Assembly: GCA_009809945.1 (NCBI GenBank) | Contig: WTPW01000028.1 | Location: 661,670 to 725,669, forward strand | Source: Gigaspora margarita | Lineage: Eukaryota > Glomeromycota > Glomeromycetes > Diversisporales > Gigasporaceae | DNA: 64,000 bases | Direction of reading: 5' to 3' | In this document: piece by piece, positions 23,841-35,604 of the stretch | Position numbering within the stretch: the first letter of the stretch is position 1 | Layout of the letters: the number at the start of each line of letters is the position of its first letter | Position numbers and translations under genes: made by a program | The notes under the pieces: generated by a model | What the model was told of the DNA's origin: nothing | Seen by the model: only the letters and a program-made list of their open reading frames with translations | The model's database searches: none

Positions 23841-24593
23841 ATTTAATTAAATAAAATATATAATATATATTTAGAATTATTCAAGAGAAGATTAAATTTA
23901 ATAAATAGAATAATAAGATAGGAATTGTTAAGAGCTTCACAAAGAGATATAATTTGTTTTGTGTAATAAAATACTAACTAAGCAAGTATAAGTTATACAA
24001 GTCACATGCTATTTAGATCACATGATATTAGTCACGTATTATACAAATCACGTGTTATACAAGATGTGCAAGATTGTCTAGTTTAGATAACATTGATTTG
24101 TATAAATTAGAAAGGTTACAAAAAAGTAAATATTTGCTTTGTGTAAAATTAATTAATAATTTGTTTAATTAATTGAGAACCAATAAGTTTCAGGTTATTA
24201 AAAATGTGGGTAACATGATTTTATGTTGTACAAAAATGCCTGAAGGTGTATTTTTTGTAGCAGAGTTAAAAAAGAAAAAGAAAATTATAGAAAGGTTGAG
24301 GGTTTTTTTTGTATATCTTAGTCAGTTTTAAGGCTACAAACTTGGAATGCAGCTTATTATAATGAGAAAAGTATGCTCTGTAACTTTTTCTTAGTTTGCA
24401 AAATAGATTAAAAAGTCCATTTTAGATGTGTTTTAAAAAAATACAAATTAAGGCCAAAGGGCCTTTAATTAATAAGTTTGAAGATTTTTGCAGGGAAATT
24501 TGAATATTATATATATTTTAAAGAGTAGAACAAGTTTATTTAAGAGTAAAACTAGGATAACTTAATAAATTATAAAGTTAGAGTACTGCTATT
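23841..24593. other. Spacer between LINE and the composite element
   Basis: Contains short CACGTG/CACGTATTATAC-type words at 24000-24060 (repeated ATCACGTGTTATAC). It may include the LINE 5' leader. No gene recognised. Confidence 0.4.
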
Positions 24594-24669
24594 TACATCT
24601 ATTTGCACCATGGATTTTGTTAACAGTAGATCATTAATCAACCTTTTCTATTTGCACCATGGTATAGTT

Positions 24670-25195
24670 ACACAAACATTTGAAAAATCTTATCTTGCAC
24701 CTCTACATGTTGTTAATCTACAAAAAAAGATGAGTTTTTATTGGTGCAACATTAAAACGGTCTAAGGTTATACAAAAATTGCGAAAATCTTATTTTACAT
24801 CCCTACATGTCATTAATCTACGAAAAAAGGTGAGTTTTTATTGGTGCAACATGAATATAGCCCAAGGTTACACAAAGTTGCAAAATTCTGGCCCCATTAT
24901 GTTAAGGCCTTAAAAAATTAGGGTAAGGGTTGGCCCACATTATATAATTAGGGTTAGGGTTGGCCCATATTATAAAATTAGGTTAGCAGGCCTATTAGAA
25001 CATTCTAACCAGTCCCAAAGTTATACGAAAATTGTGAAAATCTTATCCTGCACCTCTACATATTGTTAATCTACAAAAAAAGGCAAGTTTTTATTGGTGC
25101 AATATTAAAAAGCCTAAGGTTATGCAAAATTGCAGAAAATCTTTTTTATATATTGTTAATCTATAAAAAAAGAGGAGTTTTTATTGGTGCAACAT
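24670..25195 (+). repeat. Five ~100-bp direct repeats
   Basis: Units with AAGGTTATACAAAAATTG, CTACATGTTGTTAATCTAC and TTTTTATTGGTGCAACAT recur about every 80-130 bp, interrupted around 24890-25010 by GGTTAGGGTTGGCCCA words. Confidence 0.75.
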
Positions 25196-26406
25196 ATATT
25201 ACCATGGCAGGGATGGTAAATGACCTGAAATAACCCAAATAACACACGTGAATAATGACCAGTCACGTGTCATTTCAAAAGTCAAATGACCTTTTAGGGC
25301 ATTTAAAAATTAATGCAATTTAATTGGCGAATTTCAAGCAATTAAATTATTCACAAAATATTTCTTAACCTGTGTAAAATAATTCCAGGGTTTATTTTGA
25401 GACACACAATTTAAAATGAGCTAAGAATCATTTAACCAAACCTTATTACCTCCCTTTAAATTGTGTCTCAAATTACTTTCTGAGGTGTTATTTGCGATGA
25501 TACAGTACGCCCATAAATGGCAAAGCATGCTTTACATTTTATATCAAGTCCGAATTATTCTTTATTGTATTTATATTACCATTTCGGTACTTAATCACTA
25601 AACAAAAATATAAGTGACAATTACCCAATATATAAATATAATCAGCTTCTTTAAGTTACGTACAACTAATGACTTTAATTTTACTATTATTTAATATTAA
25701 TTCATGATTAACCTTTTTATTTAGAATCGGCCTATATTAACTGATCTAATTTTATCGACCTACATATTTATAGAAAAAGCATGTATAAAAAAAGAATAAA
25801 ATAAATGGATTCAATCCATTATCGTTATTAGTAGTGTTCTGACCCAGGTCGTGGGTTAGAAATTGATATAACCCGTCAGGATTAGGAATGGTCTAAATAA
25901 AATAGCCCTATGCGTTGACGTAGTCACGCTAGGGTTATTATCGCGAGGATAACCTGATTTGTGGCTTATATGAATTGAGGCTTATATGAAAAAGGTAATA
26001 GCATATACAATAGAGATTATAGATGCATGTGATGGAGATTGTAGCATGCAGAGATTATAAAGATACATGTGGTAGAAAAATGGGGAATCTCAGTGCTTTT
26101 TTACTTCGCTTGTCTTGTCACTTGTTCTCTCCGATGCCTGATTAGATTCTGGCTCCTATCCCTCCTGCCCTCTCTCATTTATTGCACTTAAAGCCCCGCC
26201 TATTGTTATATGTACCGAGTTGAATGCGCCGCACCATAGCGTGGGCTCGAACTCGCTGTTATAAAAAATTGATGTTGTATGTAACGAGTCGAATGTGCCA
26301 CACCATAAGCGTGGGCTTGGACTCGCCATTAAGAAAAAAAAAAAGGAGAGAGATACGCCACNCTCAATATCAGTACTTGTAAAACTGCAAATTCTTTGTA
26401 CTGTTA

Positions 26407-27710
26407 GTCAGGGATGGTAAATGACCTGAAATGACCCAAATGACACACGTGAATAATGACTAGTCACGTGTCATTTCAAAAGTCAAATGACCTATTAGGG
26501 TCATTTAAAAATTAATGCAATTTAATTGGCGAATTTCAAGTAATTAAATTATTCACAAAATATTTCTTAATCTGTGTAAAATAATTCCAGAGTTTATTTT
26601 GAAACACACAATTTAAAATGAGCTAAGAATCATTTAACCAAACCTTATTACCTCTCTTTAAATTGTGTCTCAAATTACTTTCCGAGGTGTTATTTGCGAT
26701 GATACAGTATGCCCATAAATGGCAAAGCATGCTTTATATTTTATATCAAGTCCGAATTATTCTTTATTGTATTTATATTGCCATTTCGGTACTTAATCAT
26801 TAAACAAAAATATAAGTGACAATTACCAATATATAAATATAATCAGCTTCTTTGGGAAGTGACAAAAATCAGGTGATTTTTTAGGGGGGAGGGGGAGTAA
26901 AAAATGTTGAAATTATATATAGGAACCTGATCAAATTTATATTAAGGAGGGGAGAAGAAGGAGTAGGCCTTTAATAAAAAATAATCAGGTGATTAATGAC
27001 ATGGCCCTTTAAGTTATGTACAACTAATGATTTTAATTTTACTATTATTTTAATATTAATTCATAATTAATCTTTTTATTTAGAATCAGCCTATATTAAC
27101 TGATCTAATTTTATCGACCTACATATTTATAGAAAAAGCATGTATAAAAAAAGAATAAAATAAATAGATTCGATCCATTATCGTTATTAGTAGTGTTCTG
27201 ACCCAGGTCACAGGTTAGAATTTGATATAACCCGTCAGGATTAGGGATGGTCTAAATAAAATAGCCCTATGCGTTGACATAGTTACGCTAGGGTTATTAT
27301 CGCGAGGATAACCTGATTTGTGGCTTATATGAATTGAGGCTTATATGAAAAAGGTAATAGCATATACAATAAAGATTATAAATGCATGTGATGGAGATTG
27401 TAGTATGCAGAGATTATAAAGATACATGTGGTAGAAAAATGGTGAATCTCAGTGCTTTCTTACTTCGCTTGTCTTGTCACTTGTTCTCTTCAATGCCCAA
27501 TTAGATTCTGGCTCCCATCCCTCCTGCCCTCTCTCATTCATTGCACTTAACGCCCACCTGTTGTCATATGTACTGAGTTGAATGCGCCATACCATAGCGT
27601 GGACTCGAACTCGCTATTATAAAAAATTGATGTTGTATGTAATGAGTTGAATGTGCCACACCATAAGCGTGGGCTTGGACTCGCCATTAAGAAAAAAAAA
27701 AGGAAAGAGA
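26407..27710 (+). repeat. Tandem duplicate of the hAT left half
   Basis: From CAGGGATGGTAAATGACC onward this copies 25208-26350 with few differences, including the CGTGGGCTCGAACTCGC / CGTGGGCTTGGACTCGCC pair. It contains the 154-bp MITE at 26854-27007 that the first copy lacks, so duplication preceded that insertion. Confidence 0.88.
26854..27007. mobile_element. GGG...CCC MITE, second copy (154 bp)
   Basis: GGGAAGTGACAAAAATCAGG to AATGACATGGCCC, flanked by TTT. The sister duplicate reads CAGCTTCTTTAAGTTACG at the corresponding place (about 25640-25660), giving an empty site and a 3-bp duplication. Confidence 0.9.
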
Positions 27711-27898
27711 TACACCACACCTTAGCGCTAGCGATCCTCAATTAGACTTCATCACGTGACATATTCACGTGTATATAGAATTGTTATGAGCACAGTATGT
27801 AATAGTAGAAGAGAAAGTGATGAAGTGGAGCACTACTCCCATCATGTATCTTCATAATGTCCAATAAAGAGAGTGTTTAATATGAAATCTGAGCAAAA

Positions 27899-28023
27899 TA
27901 ATAAAATAAATAAATAAATAAATAAAAAATAAAAAAATAAAAATAATAATAATAATTAAATAAGCCCAATTGATGTATAATCTGCCGTATATGCTGTAAT
28001 ATTTATTGTATAAAAATAAAAAA

Positions 28024-28065
<42 letters not shown>
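27899..28065. repeat. (AAAT)n and long poly(A)
   Basis: An AAAT-type microsatellite followed at 28026-28065 by an almost pure A run of about 40 bases. It may mark the 3' end of an old retroposon inside the hAT element. Confidence 0.7.
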
Positions 28066-28066
<1 letters not shown>

Positions 28067-28149
28067 ATTTATGGTATTTTTTCGCATTTATTAAAATTCA
28101 TTTATTTATTGACAATTTTTATCAGGGTTAAATATCTGACCCGTCAGGT

Positions 28150-29250
28150 CACTATTACCTGACCCGGGTCAGATCACTATATATTAGATGTATACATTCA
28201 TGAGTTAGCATCTCAATTTTTATTTAAAATCGATATTGGATTAGATACATAGAAACTAACCCAGCAAAAAAACCCTTCTATCAATTGGTAATACACTTCA
28301 GAAGATTTTTAACTCTTTAGAAGGTTGGCGGCCAAGTTAATACAAAATGTTAAAAAAAAATAATGGCTAAAGGCCCAAAAGATAAGAAAATCCCCGCCTT
28401 GCGAAAAAAGAATCCCACCAAACTTTCTTTTCTTTTCTTTTTTTTTTTTTTTTCTTTTTTTTCCTTTTTTTTTCTTTTATATTCACATGCTACCGCTATA
28501 TTATTTAATATGAATTTCAAATTCATTAATAAGAATTTAAAATGTGCAAATCTGGTTTTGCATGATACATGAAAATACAAGAAAAATACAGGAAGAGTTA
28601 AAAAAAAAAAAGATTCAGATCGTTCTGGTCCTATTATTTATTGCACTGATAAAATAATTAATTTGTATCATTTTACTTTAATTTGCGTATCATGAAATTA
28701 GTAGTATTAACATTATCGCTTTGCACAATTTATCTTCTCACTTATATTCTCAAACGTGAATTGGATAAAGACAAATCTTTTACTAATCACGATTCACCCC
28801 TTTTTAATACGCACATAATATTTATTTATAACCCTGATTTACCTTTATTAATCTCAAAACTTATCACTACGTAAATAATTATCAATATATTTGAAAATTA
28901 GTTTAGCCTTTTACGGTAGGTCTTTAGTATCTTGAGTATCTTGTCAGATACAGGTATTGTGGAGTAATTCTATAATGCCATATGATTGTCTTTATTATTG
29001 TTTTTAAAATATCAATAAATCAGTAATAAGCAATAATGAAGTTGGTTTTAGGAGTATGATGCTATTAAGGAGTATGGGTTATATAAGTTGTAACAAGCAG
29101 AAAAAGGGTATGTAGAAGTAGTAAGCGGGTTAAGGGATATAATTTATCTATACTGCTAAATGTCAATTGTTACCCAAATATATCAAGTATTCGATTATCG
29201 TTACATTACACTAACTATTATTGAATCAAATGCTATTTTTGTTAATGTAG
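28150..29250. other. hAT interior, no convincing gene
   Basis: Contains a pyrimidine tract at 28425-28475. The only frame of note (28683-28874, 63 codons) starts MRIMKLVVLTLSLCTIYLL, which looks like a signal peptide or membrane anchor, but it is short and has no recognised relatives. I do not call it a gene. Confidence 0.3.
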
Positions 29251-29626
29251 AATGACCGATGACCATGATGACCCAGGTCATTTTATAAATGACATGGGTT
29301 ATTTGGTCATGAGTCATTTATAAATGACCGAAATTCAAATGATCAAAAAATACCGGTCATTTATTGGTCATTTTAGGTCATTTAAAAAATAATCAAATGA
29401 CCTGGTCATTTACCATCCCTGTACCATGGTGCAAATAGAAAAGGTTGATTGATAATCTAATATTACACAAAATCTATGGTGCAAATAGCAAAAACCATGG
29501 TGTAAATAGCAATACCCTAAAGTTATAAGGATTTTTAAAATAATTAAGTTGGAGAATTTTGTGTACAAGTGATTAGCAGAGAGAGTTGTCCCAATTTTTT
29601 TTAATTTTAATACTGGTTAGATTTTT

Positions 29627-30879
29627 TTTTTTTTTTGTATTAAGGTGAGGTCATGCCTCTGGTCTTTATTGAATGTATATTGATCATTACAACATCGCTG
29701 TACAATCTTTTATATACTATCTACTTAAGCACCGAAACTTGGACTAATTTAACCATAACCTAAACCTACCAGAACCTTCCATATTCCATTTATATGACTG
29801 ATCTGAATTTGTACGTTCCTCTCCAACCAACAATTGGTATTCACATATCCGCCACTTTACCCACACTACCTAGTATTATCACTTCCAATTTGGTGTCAGT
29901 TGCCAGGTAGGCGCTTTATACTTCCAAATTGGTGTACCTGAGTCCCCTACTAGCATACTTCTCAGGAGTTCGTATCTTAAGCTATACAGCTGCCTCTACC
30001 ATATTGGGTAAGTATCTCAAGCCTGCATGCTGCTGCAACTAGCCGATTTTTCTGCATCTTCAGGGCCCTGGATTTAGCATTCTGAATTCAGTAATGTGCG
30101 AACGACTGTACTTCCCGCTATAGTGATGAGTGACCAGGCATATTTCGCAGATGCTTCTAGCTATCAGGTATAGTTAGATAGCATTATGAGAATCTGGCAA
30201 ACTATGATGCACTCTATATGCACTTATACCTGCCTATTCTGTATTGGTGGTCCTGGCCTCCCTTAACATCTGAGGACTCCCATATGGGTACGTCTAGAGC
30301 CCGTTAGGCCTTGACATGTACACGCTTTCATGCTTCTACTTCTTACTGGCCGGTAAGTTCTGTATTGCCCTTGTGAGGTTCACTCCAATCCCGATACCCA
30401 CTACAACCTTCCTATCAGTCTTTCCTCGATATTCCCAAACTTCCAAACTAGTTAGCCTGGAAGGGTCAGTTGGCCTGGCTTTAGGTGCCGAATAGACTCC
30501 CTCTCCTTGGTACATGCTGCCGAAACACATGTCCTTTTCCTCTAGTACGACTCTGGCGGCCAGGTTGGTGGACCCCTCCTCGAGGATCTTGTCGTCCAGT
30601 TCTCTGACTCCAGTTTCTGATATTCCAATTATGGTTAGCACTATTGAAGATCTTTGCTACTTTCTTACTCAGGACTTCCAAACAGGTATCCACTTTTTGA
30701 TCCTTGGATTTTATGTGTGCCCAACGGCTCCCATTCAAGATAGTGTACCAAAGGACCTACAAAAAAAATGGCTACCATAACACAGACCTATTTTCCAAAG
30801 CGTCGCCAGTGGGATTTGAACCCTAGACCTGCTACTTGGGATGTGACAACTTATCAACTTCTCTAAGTCACCATACTCT
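29627..30879 (-). mobile_element. Long tRNA-derived SINE, copy B (full length)
   Basis: On the minus strand the tRNA-like head (complement of 30800-30879) contains ACTTAGAGAAGTTGATAAG and GGGTTCAAATCC. A ~1.1 kb body follows, then the 3' tail AATAAAGACCAGAGGCATG...ACCTCACCTTAATAC and poly(A). A 14-bp duplication CTGGTTAGATTTTT lies at 29613-29626 and 30880-30893. The tail matches that of the LINE at 14276; the head and first half of the body match copy A; the second half matches copy C. At ~1.25 kb it is far longer than ordinary SINEs. Confidence 0.9.
30336..30641 (-). other. Protein-like stretch in SINE body
   Basis: An open frame of 101 codons within copy B (MLTIIGISETGVRELDDKIL, MYQGEGVYSAPKARPTDPSR, EVWEYRGKTDRKVVVGIG). 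The same frame is readable in copy A near 3660-3960 with stops. Substitutions between the copies change many residues, so selection is not evident. It may be a captured gene fragment. No family was recognised. Confidence 0.35.
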
Positions 30880-30893
30880 CTGGTTAGATTTTT

Positions 30894-31157
30894 AAAATAT
30901 TGCCTTTATAAAAAGTTATAGTATTTTAAAGTTAATTAAAATTGAAACACATAGTAATTACATATAAAACAATAGTAATCTTTAAATGCATTAACTTTTT
31001 ATACAGAATGTTTTCAAAAAAATATTTGGCATAGTTATAGAACTAATATTCCTTTATAAAGTTACTGGTTAGTTTTTTAAAAAACCTCTTGTACAAAAAA
31101 CTATAGCAATTTAAAAATTGAAACATGTTGAGTATTAGCTTCCAGCACCATAGTTAC
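30894..31157. repeat. Dispersed repeat used twice as insertion target
   Basis: Words AAAGTTACTGGTTAG and TTGCCTTTATAAAA recur here at 30880-30915 and 31060-31085, and again at 14185-14270 beside the LINE 3' end. Copies of one repeat thus host both the LINE and SINE copy B. Confidence 0.5.
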
Positions 31158-31442
31158 TAGGGTTCCGCAATTTGATTTGATCTTCAAATATTTGAATCAA
31201 ATATTTGATCAAATTCAAATTCAAATTTGACTATATTTGATTTGATCAAATTCAAATCTGACCAAATTTGATTTGATTTGACAAATATTTGATTTGATTT
31301 GAAAATTACTATTAAAAATTCAAATTCAAATCAAATACAAATCCAAATATTTGAATCAAATCAAATTCAAATCAGGGTTAATTGATTTGATCAAATTCAA
31401 ATTGACCCAATATTTGATTTGATTTGAATTTGAGGAACCCTA
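31158..31442. mobile_element. hAT-type MITE with TTTGA-rich core (285 bp)
   Basis: Ends TAGGGTTCCGCAA and the complement of TAGGGTTCCTCAA, flanked by the identical octamer ATAGTTAC (31150-31157, 31443-31450). The interior is an almost pure run of TTTGATTTGAT/CAAATCAAAT words in both orientations. Confidence 0.9.
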
Positions 31443-31611
31443 ATAGTTACTATGAAAACTATATTAAAATTTAGAAAATTGGCCAAATATAAAAATTTCA
31501 AATTTTACTTAAACTTAATTATTTTAAAAACTGTAGCATAAAATTTTTAAACTTTTTTTTATTTAAAAGATATAGATTTAAAGAATTTATAATTTAATTT
31601 TTAGCTTAATA

Positions 31612-32041
31612 TAGTACATGATACTTAATGACTAAAATCATGTGACTTTGTCACATTTTGAAAAATTTTATATTAAATTTTGATATTTTGTTGATTTCCT
31701 ACATTTTGATTGGCTAAAATTTGATTTTTATATTTAATTTGCTAAAATCTAATTTGCTAAAAAAATTTTAAAATTTTAATTTTTAAAATTGACCAATCAT
31801 AGGAGACAAAGTCACATGATTTGTTCCATTTTTGTCAATTTTTTTACATATCATATAAAAATTAAGCATCTTTAAAATATTATAACTTAAAAACAAATAA
31901 TAATTTTTTAAAAAACAAAGACATTAAGTTGTAGTAAATTAACTAAACCACAAATTAGCAGCTTTCTTTTTTTGAATATCTTTTCTGTATCAAGAGCTAT
32001 TAGCTTTTAAAATTATTTTAGTCTTTAAGTGTCACATACTG
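31612..32041. mobile_element. TA-flanked MITE defined by an empty site (430 bp)
   Basis: Left end TAGTACATGATACTTAATG, right end complementary to CAGTATGTGACACTTAAAG. The flanks (TTTTTAGCTTAA and TCTTAAATATTTAGCTC) are contiguous in the reverse-complement copy at 11120-11175, which lacks the insert. Confidence 0.8.
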
Positions 32042-32095
32042 TATCTTAAATATTTAGCTCTGTATAAATTTTTAAAAAGTGTCCACTAGTATTCA

Positions 32096-33477
32096 ATATC
32101 AGAGCATAAGCGGTTATAAACTTTGCCTCCATATTTCCTTCTCGCTAATTGTTCTTCAACAATAATATAGTAGCCCATTGTACAAACTTTTTGATAAAGT
32201 AATTTTAAAGAAAAATACAAGAATTATGTATTTGAACAATAAACTATTTGCAATATTTGCAATAGTACTATTAGTATAATCACAAGCATAATAAATAACC
32301 AACTATTAAAGTCATATTTCCAACCACAACAGGCATTATTAAATTAAATATACAAAAAGAACCACAAATTTTAATATAATAGAAACCCAACATTTAGATA
32401 TCAGTTTTTTATTCAAACTATGTTTGTACTACAATTCACAAGATCCAATAATTGACTTTACTTTGTACAAAATAAATATAGATCAAAATATATGCCAATG
32501 CAAATTACTTTTAATAATTTAGTTTAGAATAAAACAGCTACCTACTTGCAATATAAATATTAAATTTTGATATTAGAGTTTTTATATTAACAAAAATTAA
32601 TGATTTTTACTATAATTTTTATGCTCTTGAATTGAAAATTATTTCACAAGTATTTTTTTTCTGTCATTATTTATTGCAGTACAGTATATAACTTTCTGCT
32701 ATACTTTAACATAATACTATTAATTATATAATACTATTAATTACTTTGTTCTTACTGTATTCCTCCAAAAATAAGTACTTATTTTTTATATAATACAGGC
32801 CAAGGTTGTTATAACACAAGCCAAAACTAACTTAATACAAATTAGAAGCTAGAGTATTATATATATTAGTTTAACTAGAAATATAGTATAGTAAATTTTA
32901 ACAGGGTTCATATTGAACAGATGCAGTTGCATTAAGCATAGTTAGTAGTTGAAACTAAATTATTGACACAGTTGATATGGTGCACCAAGTCATTTCTTAT
33001 CTAATTCTAATTGCTTTTTTAAATTTTATAACTATAAAATCTAAAGATTTATTTAATAAATAACTAATAAAAATAAATCTTTATCTTTAGCTCTATCAAA
33101 TTTATCAGTTAAAATTTTTTAAAAAGTCCAAATATCAAAATTATAAGATATTAAAATCTAAAAAATTTATACAATTTATTATACTATATAAGCTATAAAA
33201 TTGGTGTCTTGTTATTACATATAATTTATATCAAAATTGGCATTACATATATTTGATCTACATAAAATTGGCATAAAAGCAGATAAATCAGTTTTTGACT
33301 AGTTCTAGATCTTTGTAAAGCCAAACCAATAGCATTAGCATTAATTAAATTAGTTGATATATCTTTATTTTAGAACAATAATGGCTTTAAAAAAACTATA
33401 CAATAAATATTAAATTCTAATATTAAGTAAATCTATAGGACTAAATAAACTTTTCTAATATTTTATTGCAAAAGTAT
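32096..33477. other. AT-rich spacer with an orphan MITE end
   Basis: A lone end related to the 'aagcaccc' MITEs (TACTGTATTCCTCCAAAAAT) lies at about 32753. No gene or complete element was recognised. Confidence 0.5.
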
Positions 33478-33485
33478 ATAAATCT

Positions 33486-35568
33486 AGGACCCCAGACATC
33501 TCTCATATAGGTAACTGATCTGCATGAATTTATGCATTTTTGCTACTCCTAAAATCAAGTAAATTTGCTAAAAGTTGGATTATTATATATAAACTTTATA
33601 CTAATTTGCTAAAAACTAAATTATAATATCTAGTATCAAGTAAATAAATATAGTATAAATTTTTTTATTTGAATTCATAGAATTAAAATAAAAAAATTTT
33701 TATCAAATTTGGTCAAGAACTCGTGAAGATATCTTTGATGAAAGTTCCTGTAAACAATTTCAACGTAGCTTCTTTGTAATATTTTTTCAAAATAACCCAC
33801 TGTTCGGCGATGATTTACAAGAAATTTTACTATGCTAACTAAAAAAAAATTTATAACAAGACTTGTAGCGCATATTATGGACTAATAGAATCTCAAATTT
33901 TATGAAAAAGTATTAAAAACTCGTGAAGATATTAACGTTTTTGTAAATTCGGACGCATACGTTTTCGCAAGTTTTCCCTAAACTTCAAATGCTTTNTGNA
34001 GCACTTTCTCAAAANGAAAACTCCAAAACGTGACTAAGTAAGTTNGTAGAATANGTATTTTNAAGNCTTNNGNTAAAATTTCATCAAAAACGNATCAATA
34101 TTGACGAAGTTANGATGATTTTTCAATTTGCTTCCAGATTCGGGATTTTCTAAAATTTACAATTTTGATGAAAACAGAAAAATTACATCACAGGCTAGAT
34201 TTTTACAAGTTCAAATGAAACAAGTTACTGCGCACTAAGTAAACTTTTAGAGCATATTATTGACTAATAGAATCCCTAATTTTATGAAAAAATGTTGAAA
34301 ACTCGTGGAGATATTAANGTTTTTGTAAATTCNGACGTCATANGTTTTTGCAAACAATTTTGGNANGTGATATACGTTTTTGGAAATAGAAAAAATCTTT
34401 CATCAAAGATTTCTCTACGAGTTATTGACCAAATTCAATAAAAATTTTTTTATTTTAATTCTACAATATATAGAATTCAAATAAAAAATTTTTATCGAAT
34501 TTTGTCAAAAACTCTTAGAGAAATCTTTGATGAAAAATTTTTTCTATTTCCAAAAACATATATCACGTGCCAAAATTGTTTGCAAAAACGTATGACGTCT
34601 GAATTTACAAAACCGTTAATATCTCTACGAGTTTTCAACATTTTTTCATAAAATTTGAGATTCTATTAGTCAATAATATGCTCTAAAAGTTTACTTAGTG
34701 CGCAGTAACTTGTTTCATTTGAACTTGTAAAGTTCTAGCCTGTGATGTAATTTTTCTGTTTTCATCAAAATTGTAAATTTTAGAAAATTCCGAATCTGGA
34801 AACAAATTGAAAAATCATCATAACTTCGTCAATATTAATCCGTTTTTGATGAAATTTTAAATAAAGACTTTAAAATACCTATTCTACCAACTTACTTAGT
34901 CACATTTTGGAGGTTTCATTTTGAGAAAGTGCTTCAGGAAGCATTTGAAGTTTAGGGAAAAACTTGCAAAAACGTATGCGTCCGGATTTACAAAACCGTT
35001 AATATCTTCACGAGTTTTCAATACTTTTTCATAAATTTGAGATTCTATTAGTCTATGATATGCACTACAAGTTTTGTTATAAAATATTTTTTAGTTGGCA
35101 TAGTAAAATTTCTTGTAAATCATCACTGAACAGTGGGTTATTTTGAAAAGTTAAAAATTATTATATAAATTACTAATTTACTTAATGATAACCCTGTGCA
35201 ATTGTATTACATAATTATTTGTTTATCGACATACAATTATGATCAATGATCATAATACATATGCAGAGTAAGTACCAAATTGCTATTGATACTAAAGCCC
35301 GATTATATGCTACAACTACTTTTTAATTATAATTGATTATCACTTTGCTCCGTAAACTATCAATAACTTGATTATTATCAAAATGTGGTTAAATTGCTAA
35401 AAATAAAATATGACATATATAAAATCTTAGTAATTCACCAAAATATTCAATTATGACCCTTTTTAAAATTAACTTTAATTTGCTAAAATTAAAATTTGGA
35501 CCTTAGATCAAAATTGAATCAATTTGCTAAAAAAAAATATAACATATATCAGAGATGTCCGGGGTCCT
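33486..35568. mobile_element. 2.1 kb foldback element with 8-bp duplication
   Basis: Left end AGGACCCCAGACATCTCTC, right end complementary (AGAGATGTCCGGGGTCCT); the octamer ATAAATCT flanks both sides (33478-33485, 35569-35576). Inside, arms of ~650 bp (about 33806-34468 and 34470-35125) form a near-continuous palindrome centred near 34469 (AATTCTACAATATATAGAATT). Each arm holds a ~100-bp unit twice (AACTCGTGAAGATATTAACG), so four copies in all. The outer segments between TIR and arm differ in sequence and length. No transposase. Ns at 33997-34365 reflect assembly trouble. Confidence 0.9.
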
Positions 35569-35604
35569 ATAAATCTTAGGATTTTATAATTTATCACCAT
35601 GGTG

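Larger units (their letters stand above)
25208..29421. mobile_element. hAT-type non-autonomous element (4.2 kb)
   Basis: Perfect 18-bp TIRs, CAGGGATGGTAAATGACC at the left and GGTCATTTACCATCCCTG at the right, flanked by the identical octamer TACCATGG (25200-25207, 29422-29429). An 8-bp duplication and CAGGG ends are typical of hAT. No transposase frame was found. The left half is present twice in tandem (25208-26380 and 26407-27710), so a second left terminus exists inside. Confidence 0.88.
24596..29512. mobile_element. TA-flanked element split by a hAT insertion
   Basis: Left end CTGCTATTTACATCTATTTG and right end complementary to TTGCTATTTACACCATGG, with TA on both sides (24594-24595, 29513-29514). 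The TIRs extend about 85 bp (shared AACCTTTTCTATTTGCACCA). Without the inserted hAT element (25208-29421 plus one TSD copy) it would be about 0.7 kb. Its left body consists of about five ~100-bp direct repeats. Confidence 0.8.
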
